NCBI GenBank assembly: GCA_034432795.1
Contig: DAOUBF010000041.1
Coordinates: forward strand, 1-57,185
DNA from: DAOUBF01 sp034432795
GTDB lineage: Bacteria; Chloroflexota; Anaerolineae; DSLN01
DNA: 57,185 nucleotides
Direction of reading: 5' to 3'
The stretch's first letter is position 1, and every line of letters begins with the position of its first letter. Under the pieces are notes generated by a model, which had not been told where the DNA came from, ran no database searches, and worked only from the letters and a program-made list of their open reading frames with translations. This document shows positions 17,277-24,775 of the stretch, one piece after another. The position numbers were made by a program, and so were the translations under genes.

Positions 17277-17927
17277 CTAGAAGTCCAGGCCAAAGCCCTC
17301 TTCACCGACGAAGGGGTTGGTGCGCCGTTCTCGCCCGATGGTCGTGGGTGGGCCGTGACCGGGGTACACTACCACATCATCGCCGAGCGGGAAGAGCCGT
17401 TCGCGGATGGAGCGGATGAGCCTGTCGTAGTCGCCGCCGGTCAGGTCGGTGCGGCCAATGGAACCGGCGAAGAGGCAATCGCCTACGAACACCGCCTTAT
17501 TGCCATCATAGAAGCTGACGCTGCCGGGTGAGTGGCCGGGTGTAAACAATACCTGTAGCTGCCCTCTGCCGACGGCGACGACATCGCCATCCTCCAGGAA
17601 GCTATCAGGCTGGGGCGGAGGCGACACATGCATATCCAGGAACAACAGCGCTCCCTGTTGCATGAAGTGGAGGATGCCCAGGTCGGCGCGATGCAGCGCG
17701 AAGGGGGCGCCGGTGATCTGGCGCAATTCCTCTACGCCCAGAAGGTGGTCAAAGTGGGCGTGGGTCACCAGAATGCGGCGGATGGTCCAGCCGCGCGCCT
17801 GGGCCACACGGGCGATGGCCGGGGCATCATCCGCCGGGTCAATGACAACCGCCTCGCCGGTGGCCTCATCCGCGACAAGGTAGCAATTGGTCTGGAGTGC
17901 ACCCAGGGTGAGAACTTCAATGACCAT
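17277..17927 (-). CDS. Metallo-beta-lactamase-fold hydrolase (glyoxalase II-like)
   Basis: 216 aa. MBL fold with metal motif THAHFDH (His56, His58, Asp60, His61), then FTPGHSPGSVSF, GDCLFAGSIGRTDL and a last His in VVYPGHGPPTTIGRE. Length and order match the short glyoxalase II-like or YcbL-type hydrolases that cleave thioesters; the substrate is unknown. The ATG lies at 17927. A family A repeat sits between it and the upstream PIN/TRAM gene, so co-transcription is possible but not shown. Confidence 0.93.
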   Translation of the reverse strand: MVIEVLTLGALQTNCYLVADEATGEAVVIDPADDAPAIARVAQARGWTIRRILVTHAHFDHLLGVEELRQITGAPFALHRADLGILHFMQQGALLFLDMHVSPPPQPDSFLEDGDVVAVGRGQLQVLFTPGHSPGSVSFYDGNKAVFVGDCLFAGSIGRTDLTGGDYDRLIRSIRERLFPLGDDVVVYPGHGPPTTIGRERRTNPFVGEEGFGLDF

Positions 17928-17935
17928 GGATAGGC

Positions 17936-17992
17936 AAATGAGGGAGGATGGACGGGAGGACGGGAGGACCGTCCTCCGTCGTCTATCGTCAA
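17936..17992. repeat. Family A inverted repeat at the PIN/TRAM stop codon
   Basis: Left arm GAGGGAGGATGGACGGGAGGACGGGAGG, right arm ACCGTCCTCCGTCGTCTATCGTCA. Read on the minus strand, the repeat edge TGACGATAGACGACGG supplies the stop codon of the PIN/TRAM gene. Confidence 0.7.
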
Positions 17993-19080
17993 TAGCGTGG
18001 CTCCCGCGTCAACTCTTCCGGGCGAGCGAAGATCATGCGCCCGGCGGCGGTTTGCAGCACCTTAGTGACGACCACATCTATTGTGCGGTCAATATAGCGG
18101 CGCCCTTCCTCCACAACAACCATGGTGCCGTCGTCCAGATAGCCCACGCCCTGGCCCAACTCCTTCCCCTCCTGGATCACCTGCACGCTCATGGTCTCGC
18201 CCGGCAGGAAGATAGCGCGGACGGCGTTGGCCAGTTCGTTGATGTTGAGGACCTGCACCCCTTGCAACTCCGCGACGCGGTTGAGGTTATAGTCGTTCGT
18301 CATCACCGGGCAGCGCAGCTTCTTGGCCAGCAGGATTAGTTTGTCGTCCACCTCGCGCACTTCCTCCACATCCAGATCGGTGATGCGCACCGGAACGCGC
18401 GATTCTTTCTGCAAGCGGTTGAGGATATCCAGGCCGCGACGGCCCCGGTTGCGACGCAGGACATCGGGCGAATCGGCGATGTGTTGTAACTCGTTCAGGA
18501 TGAAGCGGGGCACGAGCAGCGTCCCGCTGATGAAGCCCGTCTGGCTGATGTCGGCGATGCGCCCATCAATGATCACGCTGGTATCCAGGAGGATGCTGCG
18601 CTCCTCGGCCACGCTCTCCTTGTGGCTGTCCTCCAGCCGCCGTGTCAGCGGGTTGCGGTCTCCCAGCAGGGCGAAGATTTCGCGCTGGCGCATGGTCATG
18701 ACCATGACGCCGATATAGCCGAAGACAGCGGCGCTGATCACGGGCATGAGCTGGCCGAAGGGATCGGGCAGGCGGGAGAGCGGGAAGGCGGCCAGCGCGG
18801 CGATGAACAGGCCGATGACCAGGCCAATGGTGGCGGCGACGAGTTGTGTGGCGGGGACCGAGGCCACCAGGCGGCGCAGGGCACGCGCCGGGCGTGTGGT
18901 GATCCAGGGCGTGACGATCAGGCCCGCCAGCACGCCCACAAGCGCCAGCACGACTGGCGTCACCCAGGGACGGGCCGGGTCAATGATAAGCTCCTGAATG
19001 TAGCTGATCCCGATGTAGACGCCGGCCAGCCCAAATACAACCATCCCAATCAGCCGGAAAAGCATCTCTATACTCATCAT
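17989..19080 (-). CDS. PIN/TRAM-domain membrane protein (YacL family)
   Basis: 363 aa from the ATG at 19080. GGAG lies 8 bases upstream; an ATG 15 bases further out is weaker. Four hydrophobic segments lie in the first 140 residues. They are followed by a PIN nuclease-like domain with acidic residues in LLDTSVIIDGRIADI, ILNELQHIAD and CPVMTNDYNL, then a TRAM domain (GETMSVQVIQEGKELGQGVGYLDDGTMVVVE). The family is widespread and probably acts on RNA at the membrane; its precise role is unsettled. It is preceded by a long structured leader. Its stop codon is supplied by a family A repeat. Confidence 0.93.
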   Translation of the reverse strand: MMSIEMLFRLIGMVVFGLAGVYIGISYIQELIIDPARPWVTPVVLALVGVLAGLIVTPWITTRPARALRRLVASVPATQLVAATIGLVIGLFIAALAAFPLSRLPDPFGQLMPVISAAVFGYIGVMVMTMRQREIFALLGDRNPLTRRLEDSHKESVAEERSILLDTSVIIDGRIADISQTGFISGTLLVPRFILNELQHIADSPDVLRRNRGRRGLDILNRLQKESRVPVRITDLDVEEVREVDDKLILLAKKLRCPVMTNDYNLNRVAELQGVQVLNINELANAVRAIFLPGETMSVQVIQEGKELGQGVGYLDDGTMVVVEEGRRYIDRTIDVVVTKVLQTAAGRMIFARPEELTREPRY

Positions 19081-19313
19081 TAAAAGGACTCCCATAAACG
19101 CGAAAAGGTGAGCGCGCAGCCAGCAGGCTCACCTTCAAAGATAGCAACAGGGTGGGCCCGGCTGCAAGTTTGCGCCGGCCGGGCCTGGGAAATGCGACCT
19201 TTGTCGGAATAACCGAATGATAAGTCCACGCTGCGCGCTGGCACGGCCCGGCCAGCAGGCGCTGGAATCTGAAAGATTCCAGAGGCCAGCACGATGGCCG
19301 GTAACCACAGATC
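19081..19313 (-). ncRNA. Candidate structured 5' leader of the PIN/TRAM gene
   Basis: On the minus strand a promoter at 19314-19342 would start an RNA of about 225 nt before the ATG. It contains three perfect hairpins: CTGGAATC/GATTCCAG (19262-19282), GGCCCGGC/GCCGGGCC (19155-19185), and AAGGTGAGC/GCTCACCTT (19105-19135), the last followed by TTTT about 24 nt before the start. It matches no riboswitch consensus I know, and no T-box core is present. It could be an attenuator or autoregulatory site. This is inferred from sequence only. Confidence 0.4.
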
Positions 19314-19342
19314 AGTTTAGCACAGGCAGCCAAATGATGCAA
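19314..19342 (-). promoter_or_regulatory. Promoter of the PIN/TRAM leader
   Basis: On the minus strand: TTGCAT (19342-19337), a 17-nt spacer, TAAACT (19319-19314). Confidence 0.6.
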
Positions 19343-19469
19343 GGGGGAAACGGGCGTTGGGCGCATTGCAATTAAGGCGGCTGACCCTGTCGCACTTTGG
19401 CTGCTGGGGTGGAATTAGAGGATAGAGTAAGGGACACGCGATGTTTTGTGGAATGAAAGTGAGGGTGAC

Positions 19470-20186
19470 ATGGTCAGACGCATCCTGATATTGATCGCTG
19501 GTGTGGGCGGGGTGTTGATCGTTGTGTGCTTTGCCGGGGTGGTCTTAAGCGCTCTTATTGGTGGGCCGGAGCGGCCAGCAGCCGGCCGGGTGACAGCGAC
19601 CGCGCCGTCTGTTGCGCTTGCGCAAGCCACACAGACGCCCAGGCCCACAGTCACACTGGTGCGAACGAAGCCGCCAACCCGCACGCCAACGTTGGAGCCA
19701 AGTGATACACCAGAGCCAACAGACACACCTGGGCCTACAGATACGCCTGGACCAACGGACACGCCGTCTAATACGCCGACGATTACGCCGACCGCGTCGG
19801 ATACGCCAACGCCTACGCGGACGCCCAGGCCCACACGCACCCCTATTCCTACGCGCACCCCCGATCCGCGCACGCAGTATGGCACGATTGACATCCGCGA
19901 ATTGGAGTCTTACGCCGATAATCACATCGGTGAGCGGGTACGCCTGCGGGGGCAGGTGTTCAATGTCGGTGCTGACTATTATCAGATCTGGGTGGATAAA
20001 CCGGGGAGCTACTTTGATGTGGCCGTGATCATCACCTATATGGGCATTGTCCCCCCGCCTGGTATCTACGAGGACACCTATATCACCGTGTACGGCGTCG
20101 TCATGGGCACGATAGAAGGCACGAATGCCTTCGGCGCCACGATCCGGCAGCCCTGGGTGGACGCCGAGATTATTGAGAAGCGGTAA
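19470..20186 (+). CDS. Membrane-anchored protein with Thr-Pro linker and OB-like domain
   Basis: 238 aa from the ATG at 19470 (GAGGG 5 bases upstream; the longer form from 19446 adds nine residues without an RBS). An N-terminal membrane helix (about 5-30) is followed by a long Thr/Pro/Asp-rich linker (about 55-140, repeats such as TDTPGPTDTPGP), then a C-terminal domain with ERVRLRGQVFNVGADYYQIWV and TYITVYGVVMGTIEG. That pattern resembles the OB-fold tRNA_anti-like domain seen in small secreted proteins. Probably an extracytoplasmic anchored protein that binds an unknown ligand. Function is not known. Confidence 0.8.
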   Translation: MVRRILILIAGVGGVLIVVCFAGVVLSALIGGPERPAAGRVTATAPSVALAQATQTPRPTVTLVRTKPPTRTPTLEPSDTPEPTDTPGPTDTPGPTDTPSNTPTITPTASDTPTPTRTPRPTRTPIPTRTPDPRTQYGTIDIRELESYADNHIGERVRLRGQVFNVGADYYQIWVDKPGSYFDVAVIITYMGIVPPPGIYEDTYITVYGVVMGTIEGTNAFGATIRQPWVDAEIIEKR

Positions 20187-20200
20187 GCCCACTTTGCTTA

Positions 20201-20280
20201 TCCCCCTTCCCCCCTGTGCAGGGGAGGGTTGGGGTAGGGGGTAGCCTCGCCCCCTCCCCGACCCTCCCCATGAGGGGTTT
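20201..20280. repeat. Family C repeat downstream of the OB-like protein gene
   Basis: CCCCCTTCCCCCCTGTGCAGGGGAGGGTTGGGGTAGGGGG, then CGCCCCCTCCCCGACCCTCCCCATGAGGGG. Two inverted copies lie head to head, so a long hairpin is possible. Confidence 0.7.
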
Positions 20281-20634
20281 AATAAAGCCGTAACGCGTCA
20301 GGAATTTGAGAGCCACACCATGAACGGTGTGGCTTACTGTAAGCCCCCACGTTGGGTGCATTCCACATTGGGGGCCGCCCTGCGGTTGAAACCGCGCCTG
20401 ACAGGCCGGGGGATGGGCGGCCCCCCGACATGGGATGGGCAAGGCGGGATAGAATAGCCTGTAGGGCGGCTTTCCATAGCCGCCAAAGAGCGGCAGGTAT
20501 AGAAACCTGCCCTACGCCGGGGGGAAACTATGGGCGGTGTGGCTTACTATAAGCCCTTACATTTACAGTGCGGTATCCCAACCTGTTCTATGGTAAAATT
20601 AGAGGAAGAGTTCAGCCCGAGGAGGGGTGGAGCG
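20281..20634. repeat. Repeat-filled intergenic region with a 22-nt direct repeat
   Basis: No gene is seen. CGGTGTGGCTTACTGTAAGCCC at 20325-20346 recurs at 20535-20556 with one mismatch. The first copy lies in a perfect hairpin AGCCACACC/GGTGTGGCT (20311-20334). Between the copies are an 11-bp inverted repeat GGGGGCCGCCC/GGGCGGCCCCC (20370-20380, 20415-20425) enclosing a GCGGT-TGAA-ACCGC hairpin, and a family D element (GTAGGGCGGC ... ACCTGCCCTAC, 20461-20516). The arrangement looks like nested small mobile repeats. Confidence 0.65.
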
Positions 20635-21084
20635 ATGAGGATCGCAGTGGGCAGCGACGAACGCACGCATCTGACGGATGTAGTGGTTGAGGAACTGAAG
20701 AAGCGCGGGCACGAAGTGGAGCTATTTGGCCCGCTGGCCGGTGATCCCCTGCCCTGGCCGGACGTGGGCCAGGCGGTAGCCGAGCGTGTGGCGTCGGGTC
20801 AGGCCGATGAGGGCATCCTGTTCTGCTGGACGGGCACAGGCGTGAGCATTGCGGCCAATAAGGTGCCAGGGGTGCGTGCCGCGCTTTGCGATGACCCTCA
20901 GACGGCTGCCGGAGCGCGTAAATGGAACAAGGCGAACGTGCTGTGCCTGTCGTTGCGCCGAACCTCGGAGGTCGTCGCTAAGGAGATCCTGGATGCCTGG
21001 TTCTCCACCGCTTACGAACCCAACCCGGAGGATGACAGGTGCATCGCCAAAATCGCCGAGATAGAGCGTCAGTACAGCCGCTAG
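20635..21084 (+). CDS. RpiB/LacA/LacB-family sugar-phosphate isomerase
   Basis: 149 aa, the usual length. The start at 20635 has GGAGGGGTGG upstream; the longer reading from 20530 lies in a repeat. Seen: MRIAVGSDERTHLTDVVVEEL, the catalytic Cys64 region ILFCWTGTGVSIAANK (the family pattern is CGTG, here CWTGTG), and ARKWNKANVLCLSLRRTS near the C-terminus. RpiB interconverts ribose 5-phosphate and ribulose 5-phosphate; LacAB acts on galactose 6-phosphate. The altered Cys loop and missing early His leave the substrate open. It overlaps the next gene by 46 bases. Confidence 0.9.
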   Translation: MRIAVGSDERTHLTDVVVEELKKRGHEVELFGPLAGDPLPWPDVGQAVAERVASGQADEGILFCWTGTGVSIAANKVPGVRAALCDDPQTAAGARKWNKANVLCLSLRRTSEVVAKEILDAWFSTAYEPNPEDDRCIAKIAEIERQYSR

Positions 21085-21749
21085 CCCGGTGGGGGCTGGC
21101 TCTCGGCTTAAGCTTGGTGGTGCTGGCGGCGTGTAGCCGCCAGGTCACGCCAACGGTGATCTCCCCCATCCAATCGCCTGCGCCGCCCACGCAGACGGTC
21201 TCCCCCTCGCCGACTGTGCCCCTGGCCAGCCCGACCAGCTCGCCTGCGACGCCGTTGGGCTGTGCGCTGCGCCTGCATCCCCGCATTGAGGCGACCTGGC
21301 AACGCTGGCTGCGCGCCGACCTGGGCTGTCCACGCAGAGAGGCCCAGGAGATCCCCGTTGCTTTCCAGGAGTTTGAGCGCGGCTTCATGATCTGGAAGGG
21401 CGTGCCGGAATTCCAGGTCTACGTCCTGTTGCTGGGCGATGGGACGCGCCCCATGCGCTGGGCTGCCTATGTGGATACCTTTCAGGAGGGACAGCCTGCA
21501 TTTGATCCGTTGCTCACCCCGCCGCCGGAGCGCGAGCAGCCTATTCGCGGCTTTGGTAAGGTGTGGCGTGAGCAGCCGGGCGTGCGTGAGGCTATCGGCT
21601 GGGCGCTGTCCCACGAGCGGGGCGGGCAGGGGGTGTTTCAGGTCTTTGAGGGCGGGCGCGTCCTTGTGGTTGAGGATACGCGCCTGTTTGCGCTCATAGA
21701 CACGGACAACCGCTGGCAGGAATTCCCTGTAACCAGCGGCGTGCCGTAG
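21039..21749 (+). CDS. Putative lipoprotein of unknown function
   Basis: 236 aa from a GTG at 21039 inside the rpiB-like gene; no other in-frame ATG or GTG lies before the signal sequence. Residues about 17-31 form a hydrophobic signal with lipobox VLAAC. A Ser/Thr/Pro-rich linker follows, then a soluble domain with FERGFMIWKGVPEFQVYVLL and GFGKVWREQPGVREAIGWAL. The same WR motif region occurs in several Chloroflexota lipoproteins, from memory only. Anchored outside the membrane. The role is unknown. The 46-base overlap suggests translational coupling. Confidence 0.72.
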   Translation: MHRQNRRDRASVQPLARWGLALGLSLVVLAACSRQVTPTVISPIQSPAPPTQTVSPSPTVPLASPTSSPATPLGCALRLHPRIEATWQRWLRADLGCPRREAQEIPVAFQEFERGFMIWKGVPEFQVYVLLLGDGTRPMRWAAYVDTFQEGQPAFDPLLTPPPEREQPIRGFGKVWREQPGVREAIGWALSHERGGQGVFQVFEGGRVLVVEDTRLFALIDTDNRWQEFPVTSGVP

Positions 21750-21918
21750 CATCTAAAGATGCGCGAGTACTCAATTGAGGATTGATTTAATCTTCATGTA
21801 GGATCGGTTACAGCCATCGCGGGGATGGTGGTGATATAATGGATATAATCAATGACATCTCTAGGGATCGGATGGCTGGCGATAGGGTATAGGTTGTGGG
21901 CTGGTTATGGAGGAAAGC

Positions 21919-22149
21919 GTGACCCAGGGGAAGCGTATCATCTATGTGTGTGAGGTGTGCCTGCTCATCTCCACAGAACCAGGTGAGCATCATGGCCGGC
22001 CTATGTTTCGTTGCGATGCGGGCGAGCCGGGGAGCGAACGGTCCCGGCCTTTAATGACGCCCGATGGGGAGCTGAAGACGCACGCGCCGGCCTGGTGGGT
22101 GGAACATTGCCTGGGCCGATTGCCCAGGACAGAGATCACTGAGGAGTGA
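21919..22149 (+). CDS. Small Cys-containing protein upstream of trxB
   Basis: 76 aa if started at the GTG (21919), which has GGAGG spaced 5 bases upstream; an ATG at 21907 would add four residues but has no RBS. Seen: RIIYVCEVCLLIS (CxxC), then PGEHHGRPMFRC and WWVEHCLGRL. The Cys/His spacing suggests a zinc site. It lies 11 bases before trxB and is probably co-transcribed, so a thiol or metal role is conceivable but unproven. No named family is recognised. Confidence 0.65.
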   Translation: MTQGKRIIYVCEVCLLISTEPGEHHGRPMFRCDAGEPGSERSRPLMTPDGELKTHAPAWWVEHCLGRLPRTEITEE

Positions 22150-22160
22150 GACGAGCGACA

Positions 22161-23126
22161 ATGGAAGAGGTCATCATTTTGGGATCGGGTATGGCTGGCC
22201 TGACGGCGGCCATCTACGCGGCACGGGCGGACCTGTCGCCGCTGTTGATCACGGGCAATGAGCTGGGCGGCCAGATCGCCACCACGACGGATGTGGAGAA
22301 CTTCCCTGGCTTCCCAGAAGGGCTGACCGGGCCGCAATTGTATGAGTTGATGTTCAAGCAGGCTCAGCGCTTCGGCACCCGCGTGGAGTATGACGAGGTC
22401 ATTGAGGTGGACTTCACGCATGGCTCCCCCTTCCGCCTCAAGACGCATAGCGCCGAATATGAGGCGAAGGCGGTGATCGTGGCCACCGGCGCCCGCCCCC
22501 GCAAGTTGGGCGTGCCGGGCGAGGACCGGCTGATCGGGCGGGGAGTCTCTTACTGTGCCACCTGCGATGGCTTCTTCTTCCGCGGCAAGGAGTTGATCGT
22601 AGTCGGCGGCGGTGATAGCGCCTTGCAGGAGGGGCTGTTCCTGACCAAGTTTGCCTCCCGCGTGAACATCGTCCACCGCCGTGACCAGCTTCGCGCCGGG
22701 CCGGTGTTGCAGGCTCGCGCCGCCCGCAATGAGAAAATCCACTTCATCTGGAACACCGTCGTGACCGAGATCATCGGCGACAGCGCGGTTCGGGCCGTCC
22801 GGCTCAAAAACGTTAAGACCGGCGAGGAATACGAGCGGCCTATTGACGGGGTGTTCGTTTATATCGGCCACATTCCTAATACGACCCTGTTCCGGGGCCA
22901 GCTTGCTATGGACGAGGAAGGCTACCTGATTGTGGACAACCGCTTGCATACCAGCGTGCCCGGTGTGTTCGCAGCGGGCGAGGTCCACGATAAAATCTTC
23001 CGCCAGGCGATCACCTCGGCGGGCTTCGGCTGTATGGCAGCGATGGAGGCCGAGAAGTACCTGGCGGCGCTGGAGGACCGGCCCCAGCCGGCCCAGGTCG
23101 CCGCATCTGAACTGGTGACCGAGTAG
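22161..23126 (+). CDS. trxB: Thioredoxin reductase
   Basis: 321 aa, normal for the low-molecular-weight NADPH-thioredoxin reductase. Seen: FAD-binding GSGMAGLTAAIYAARA, redox pair CATC (Cys132, Cys135), NADPH-binding VVGGGDSALQEGLFL with HRRDQLRA, and the C-terminal FAD motif GVFAAGEVHD. It passes electrons from NADPH to thioredoxin in the cytoplasm. The ATG at 22161 is chosen; a GTG at 22146 overlapping the previous stop is an alternative. The gene ends at a strong bidirectional terminator. A related ferredoxin- or F420-dependent enzyme cannot be excluded. Confidence 0.96.
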   Translation: MEEVIILGSGMAGLTAAIYAARADLSPLLITGNELGGQIATTTDVENFPGFPEGLTGPQLYELMFKQAQRFGTRVEYDEVIEVDFTHGSPFRLKTHSAEYEAKAVIVATGARPRKLGVPGEDRLIGRGVSYCATCDGFFFRGKELIVVGGGDSALQEGLFLTKFASRVNIVHRRDQLRAGPVLQARAARNEKIHFIWNTVVTEIIGDSAVRAVRLKNVKTGEEYERPIDGVFVYIGHIPNTTLFRGQLAMDEEGYLIVDNRLHTSVPGVFAAGEVHDKIFRQAITSAGFGCMAAMEAEKYLAALEDRPQPAQVAASELVTE

Positions 23127-23128
23127 AA

Positions 23129-23173
23129 CAGAACCCCGGTTTCTTGAAGAAACCGGGGTTCTGCTTTGTTTTT
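23129..23173. terminator. Bidirectional terminator, trxB / M50 protease
   Basis: CAGAACCCCGGTTTC pairs perfectly with GAAACCGGGGTTCTG (16-bp stem, 3-nt loop) and is followed by CTTTGTTTTT on the plus strand. It lies between convergent genes. The same AACCCCGGTTTC-GAAACCGGGGTT hairpin is also known as a dispersed repeat type (family F). Confidence 0.88.
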
Positions 23174-23187
23174 ATCCGCAGCCTGAT

Positions 23188-24414
23188 TTACCTCACGAAC
23201 GTTCGCAACGGAACTGGCACGAACAACAGCACGAACAGGATGAGAATGAACACAGCCAGCAGGCGCCGGGGGGCATCCAGCGGGACGAGTTCGTTCAGCG
23301 TGGGCGGGTGGCGCCAGCCGAAGAAGTAAATCAGCCCAGCCCACAGCGCCCAGGTCAGCCCATCAAAGCCCACGACGGGGAAAAGTGCCAGCGACAGGAG
23401 CAAGAGAAACGCGGAAAGCCCCATAGACACGTAGCGCGAGCGCTCCCCAAAGAGTGTGTAGCTGACATGGCCGCCGTCAAGCTGGCTGGCAGGCAGCAGG
23501 TTGAGCATAGTGACCAACAGCCCGGCCCAGCCGGCGAAGGCGATAGGGTGAAGCGAGACATCCACTGCGTTGGCGGGCAGCGTGCCGCTTAACATGAGTC
23601 GCCGCAGGCAATCCAGCGCTCCGGCCCCTGGCACGCATACGCTGGGCAGGACCTGGCCGAACATGAGGTACTTCAGGGCGATGTAAAATAGCGAATTGCC
23701 CTCCAGGATAAAGCCGCCGCCACGAGGTAAAGGCCCAATGGTGGAGAGGGACAGGCCGTAGATTAGCACGGGGATGGCGACGAACAACCCCGCGATGGGA
23801 CCGGCGACGCCGATGTCAAACACGATTTTGCGATTCGGCATCGGCTCCTTCATCATAATCGCTGCGCCCATCGTCCCCATGAGATTGGGGAGCAGGAAGG
23901 GAGGCAGGGGGATGAAGTAGGGCAGGGTCACCGCCACCCCATAGCGACGGGCCATAAAGTAATGGCCGAGTTCATGTACCAGCAGGATGCCGATCAGGCT
24001 GGCGGCGTAGGGCAACCCGCCCAGAATGAACTCCAATAGATTGCGTGGTGGTGTATCGGCGTCGCGCATCATGGTTGCGCCCACCCACCAGACGCTGATC
24101 ACGGTCAGAATAAACAGGACGACGTTAACCCAAGAGCGCGAGGGGCGCACCAGGACGACGCCGGGCGCGGCGATGATGACCTGTTGGCCGCCCTGCTTGC
24201 GGAAAAAGGGGGTGTAGCCCAATTGGCGGAAGCGTTCGCGCACCTGGGGGTAGACGTGTTCCGGGTTAGCGAGGAAACGGCCCCGGAAGCGAATCACCCC
24301 GCTCTCGGCGCCATCGGCCAGAGTGATGTCGTCAATCAAGAAGACATCGCCTATGGCTGCACGCAACTGCGCAGCCGGGTCGGTTGTTGTGTAGAAAGGA
24401 GTCTCGGTTGTCAT
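23188..24414 (-). CDS. M50-family site-2-type membrane metalloprotease
   Basis: 408 aa starting MTTETPF at 24414, with GAGGA just upstream; an ATG 15 bases earlier is an alternative. The longer reading from 24606 runs through repeats. A soluble N-terminal part (to about residue 105) is followed by several membrane segments. Zinc site HELGH in LLVHELGHYFMARRYG, and the third ligand region SQLDGGH. This pattern fits the EcsB/FtsH-like group of M50 proteases (site-2 protease fold). Likely cleaves membrane proteins in regulated proteolysis; its substrate is unknown. Confidence 0.92.
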   Translation of the reverse strand: MTTETPFYTTTDPAAQLRAAIGDVFLIDDITLADGAESGVIRFRGRFLANPEHVYPQVRERFRQLGYTPFFRKQGGQQVIIAAPGVVLVRPSRSWVNVVLFILTVISVWWVGATMMRDADTPPRNLLEFILGGLPYAASLIGILLVHELGHYFMARRYGVAVTLPYFIPLPPFLLPNLMGTMGAAIMMKEPMPNRKIVFDIGVAGPIAGLFVAIPVLIYGLSLSTIGPLPRGGGFILEGNSLFYIALKYLMFGQVLPSVCVPGAGALDCLRRLMLSGTLPANAVDVSLHPIAFAGWAGLLVTMLNLLPASQLDGGHVSYTLFGERSRYVSMGLSAFLLLLSLALFPVVGFDGLTWALWAGLIYFFGWRHPPTLNELVPLDAPRRLLAVFILILFVLLFVPVPLRTFVR

Positions 24415-24439
24415 CGGATCCTCAGTCATAACAAGGTTA

Positions 24440-24469
24440 AATATAGCACTGAACGGGCAAAGAAGCCAA
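24440..24469 (-). promoter_or_regulatory. Promoter of the M50 protease gene
   Basis: On the minus strand: TTGGCT (24469-24464), an 18-nt spacer, TATATT (24445-24440), 25 nt before the chosen ATG. Confidence 0.65.
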
Positions 24470-24642
24470 CTTTCCGGGTGACTTGCGTTAAGGCTAAGCG
24501 AGATAAACCCCACTACCGGGCAACGTGCAACCCGGCCGAAGCCGGATATTGGACCAGTGCCCCCAGTACCTGGCTTCAGCCAGGTTCTTAATTGGCCCCC
24601 TACCATAGGGGGTTCAAACGGACGCTCCCGCCCCTCTTGCTA
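24470..24642. repeat. Divergent gap with family G palindromes
   Basis: CCCGGCCGAAGCCGGATATTGGACCAGT and CCAGTACCTGGCTTCAGCCAGGTTCTTAATTGG (about 24529-24595) form two GAAGCC/GGCTTC palindromes in opposite orientation. No gene is seen. The divergent promoters lie on either side. Confidence 0.65.
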
Positions 24643-24672
24643 TTGCTCTGGACATTGCGCCCAATCTATACT
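24643..24672 (+). promoter_or_regulatory. Promoter of the PSP1 gene
   Basis: TTGCTC at 24643-24648, an 18-nt spacer, TATACT at 24667-24672. A leader of about 95 nt would precede the ATG. Confidence 0.6.
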
Positions 24673-24775
24673 ATACTTGGAGGTGTGGGCGTTCATCGCA
24701 GATGGCGATCACGCCCATTATGTATAGGTTTGATGTGCGGTCGCCTGACGACGATTGGATGAACCCTTGCCTGTC

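Noticed and set aside
17119..17280. 53-codon ORF (starts MRPDISRYCLAIETET) between the zinc-ribbon and MBL genes
   Set aside because: It has a start but no clear RBS or family motif, and it converges on the MBL stop. Possible small gene, but not supported.
20201..20561. CRISPR-like repeat array
   Set aside because: The repeats are inverted and not evenly spaced, with no conserved spacer length and no cas genes in the window.
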